Of a stretch of 64,000 nt of DNA, positions 63,839 to 64,000 are shown piece after piece; the first letter of the stretch is position 1; each line of letters begins with the position of its first letter. A model generated the notes under the pieces. It was not told where the DNA came from. It saw only the letters and a list, made by a program, of their open reading frames with translations, and ran no database searches. The position numbers and the translations under genes were made by a program. Origin of the DNA: Macrocystis pyrifera (lineage: Eukaryota; Sar; Phaeophyceae; Laminariales; Laminariaceae); the NCBI GenBank assembly GCA_031763025.1, contig JASSKH010000026.1, positions 1,984,001 through 2,048,000 of the forward strand, written 5' to 3'.

Positions 63839-64000
63839 GTATGGTGGAACGCAGCGTGTAGCATGACCTTGGGGCCTGGCGCGGGCTGGTCGCTGGTTCT
63901 GCAAAAGTTGACTCGGCCGTGCTTGCCTGCCTGCCCGATATAAGAAACGAGTTGACAACAGAGTAACTACAAGTCTCTGAGTAGGTACGTATGTCTCTCG

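Overview
This window reads as a gene-poor, repeat-dense piece of a large eukaryotic nuclear genome. There are no operons or ribosome binding sites. The one recognisable cellular gene is split into short exons by introns of 0.5-2 kb. The repeats are LTR retrotransposons of the Ty1/copia and Ty3/gypsy classes, LINE fragments, SINEs and several kinds of inverted-repeat DNA element. The style (CAG/GTACT-rich intergenic DNA, degenerate TTAGGG-like stretches, intron-rich ATE1) is most consistent with a brown alga such as Ectocarpus. That assignment is an inference, not something the sequence proves.

Left part (1-15.4 kb): an unclassified TA-flanked repeat, here called family R, carries a nested hAT-like element and a nested 5'-truncated LINE. 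Next comes a Ty1/copia element C1 (3930-15430, minus strand, 434-bp LTRs, GAGTC duplication). A second copia element C2 (5716-10251, 256-bp LTRs, TACAA duplication) is inserted exactly at the codons of C1's reverse transcriptase active site. C2 has lost most of Gag, protease and integrase and carries a 12-unit, 72-bp coding minisatellite.

Middle left (16.8-26.2 kb): a decayed plus-strand Ty3/gypsy chromovirus-like element. Its order is Gag, NADAR domain, protease, RT, RNase H, integrase, chromodomain, Tudor-like module. A NADAR (YbiA-like) domain between Gag and protease is the most unusual thing in the window. A 378-bp insertion with a 16-bp duplication splits the protease-RT linker without changing the frame.

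Centre (26.3-41.4 kb): a short LTR related to a miniature retroelement found at 57 kb, a tRNA-derived SINE, two tandem copies of family R, then the arginyltransferase gene ATE1 on the minus strand. At least six exons of ATE1 are clear (31082-41390). The exon with the N-terminal cysteine motif was not found. ATE1 introns hold a second hAT-like copy, a second SINE in opposite orientation, telomere-like repeats and microsatellites.

Right part (41.4-64 kb): low-complexity DNA with a degenerate GTACTCGCAGTA-type repeat, interrupted by an old copia element C3 (46015-52346, GTATT duplication). C3 is from the same family as C2 and contains a LINE fragment in its integrase. Beyond it lie a fourth R copy, a 345-bp TRIM-like element with 73-74-bp LTRs (57013-57357), a 2.5-kb foldback palindrome with a nested MITE (58532-61072), and a few isolated exon-like ORFs of unknown function, including a probable gene start near the right edge.
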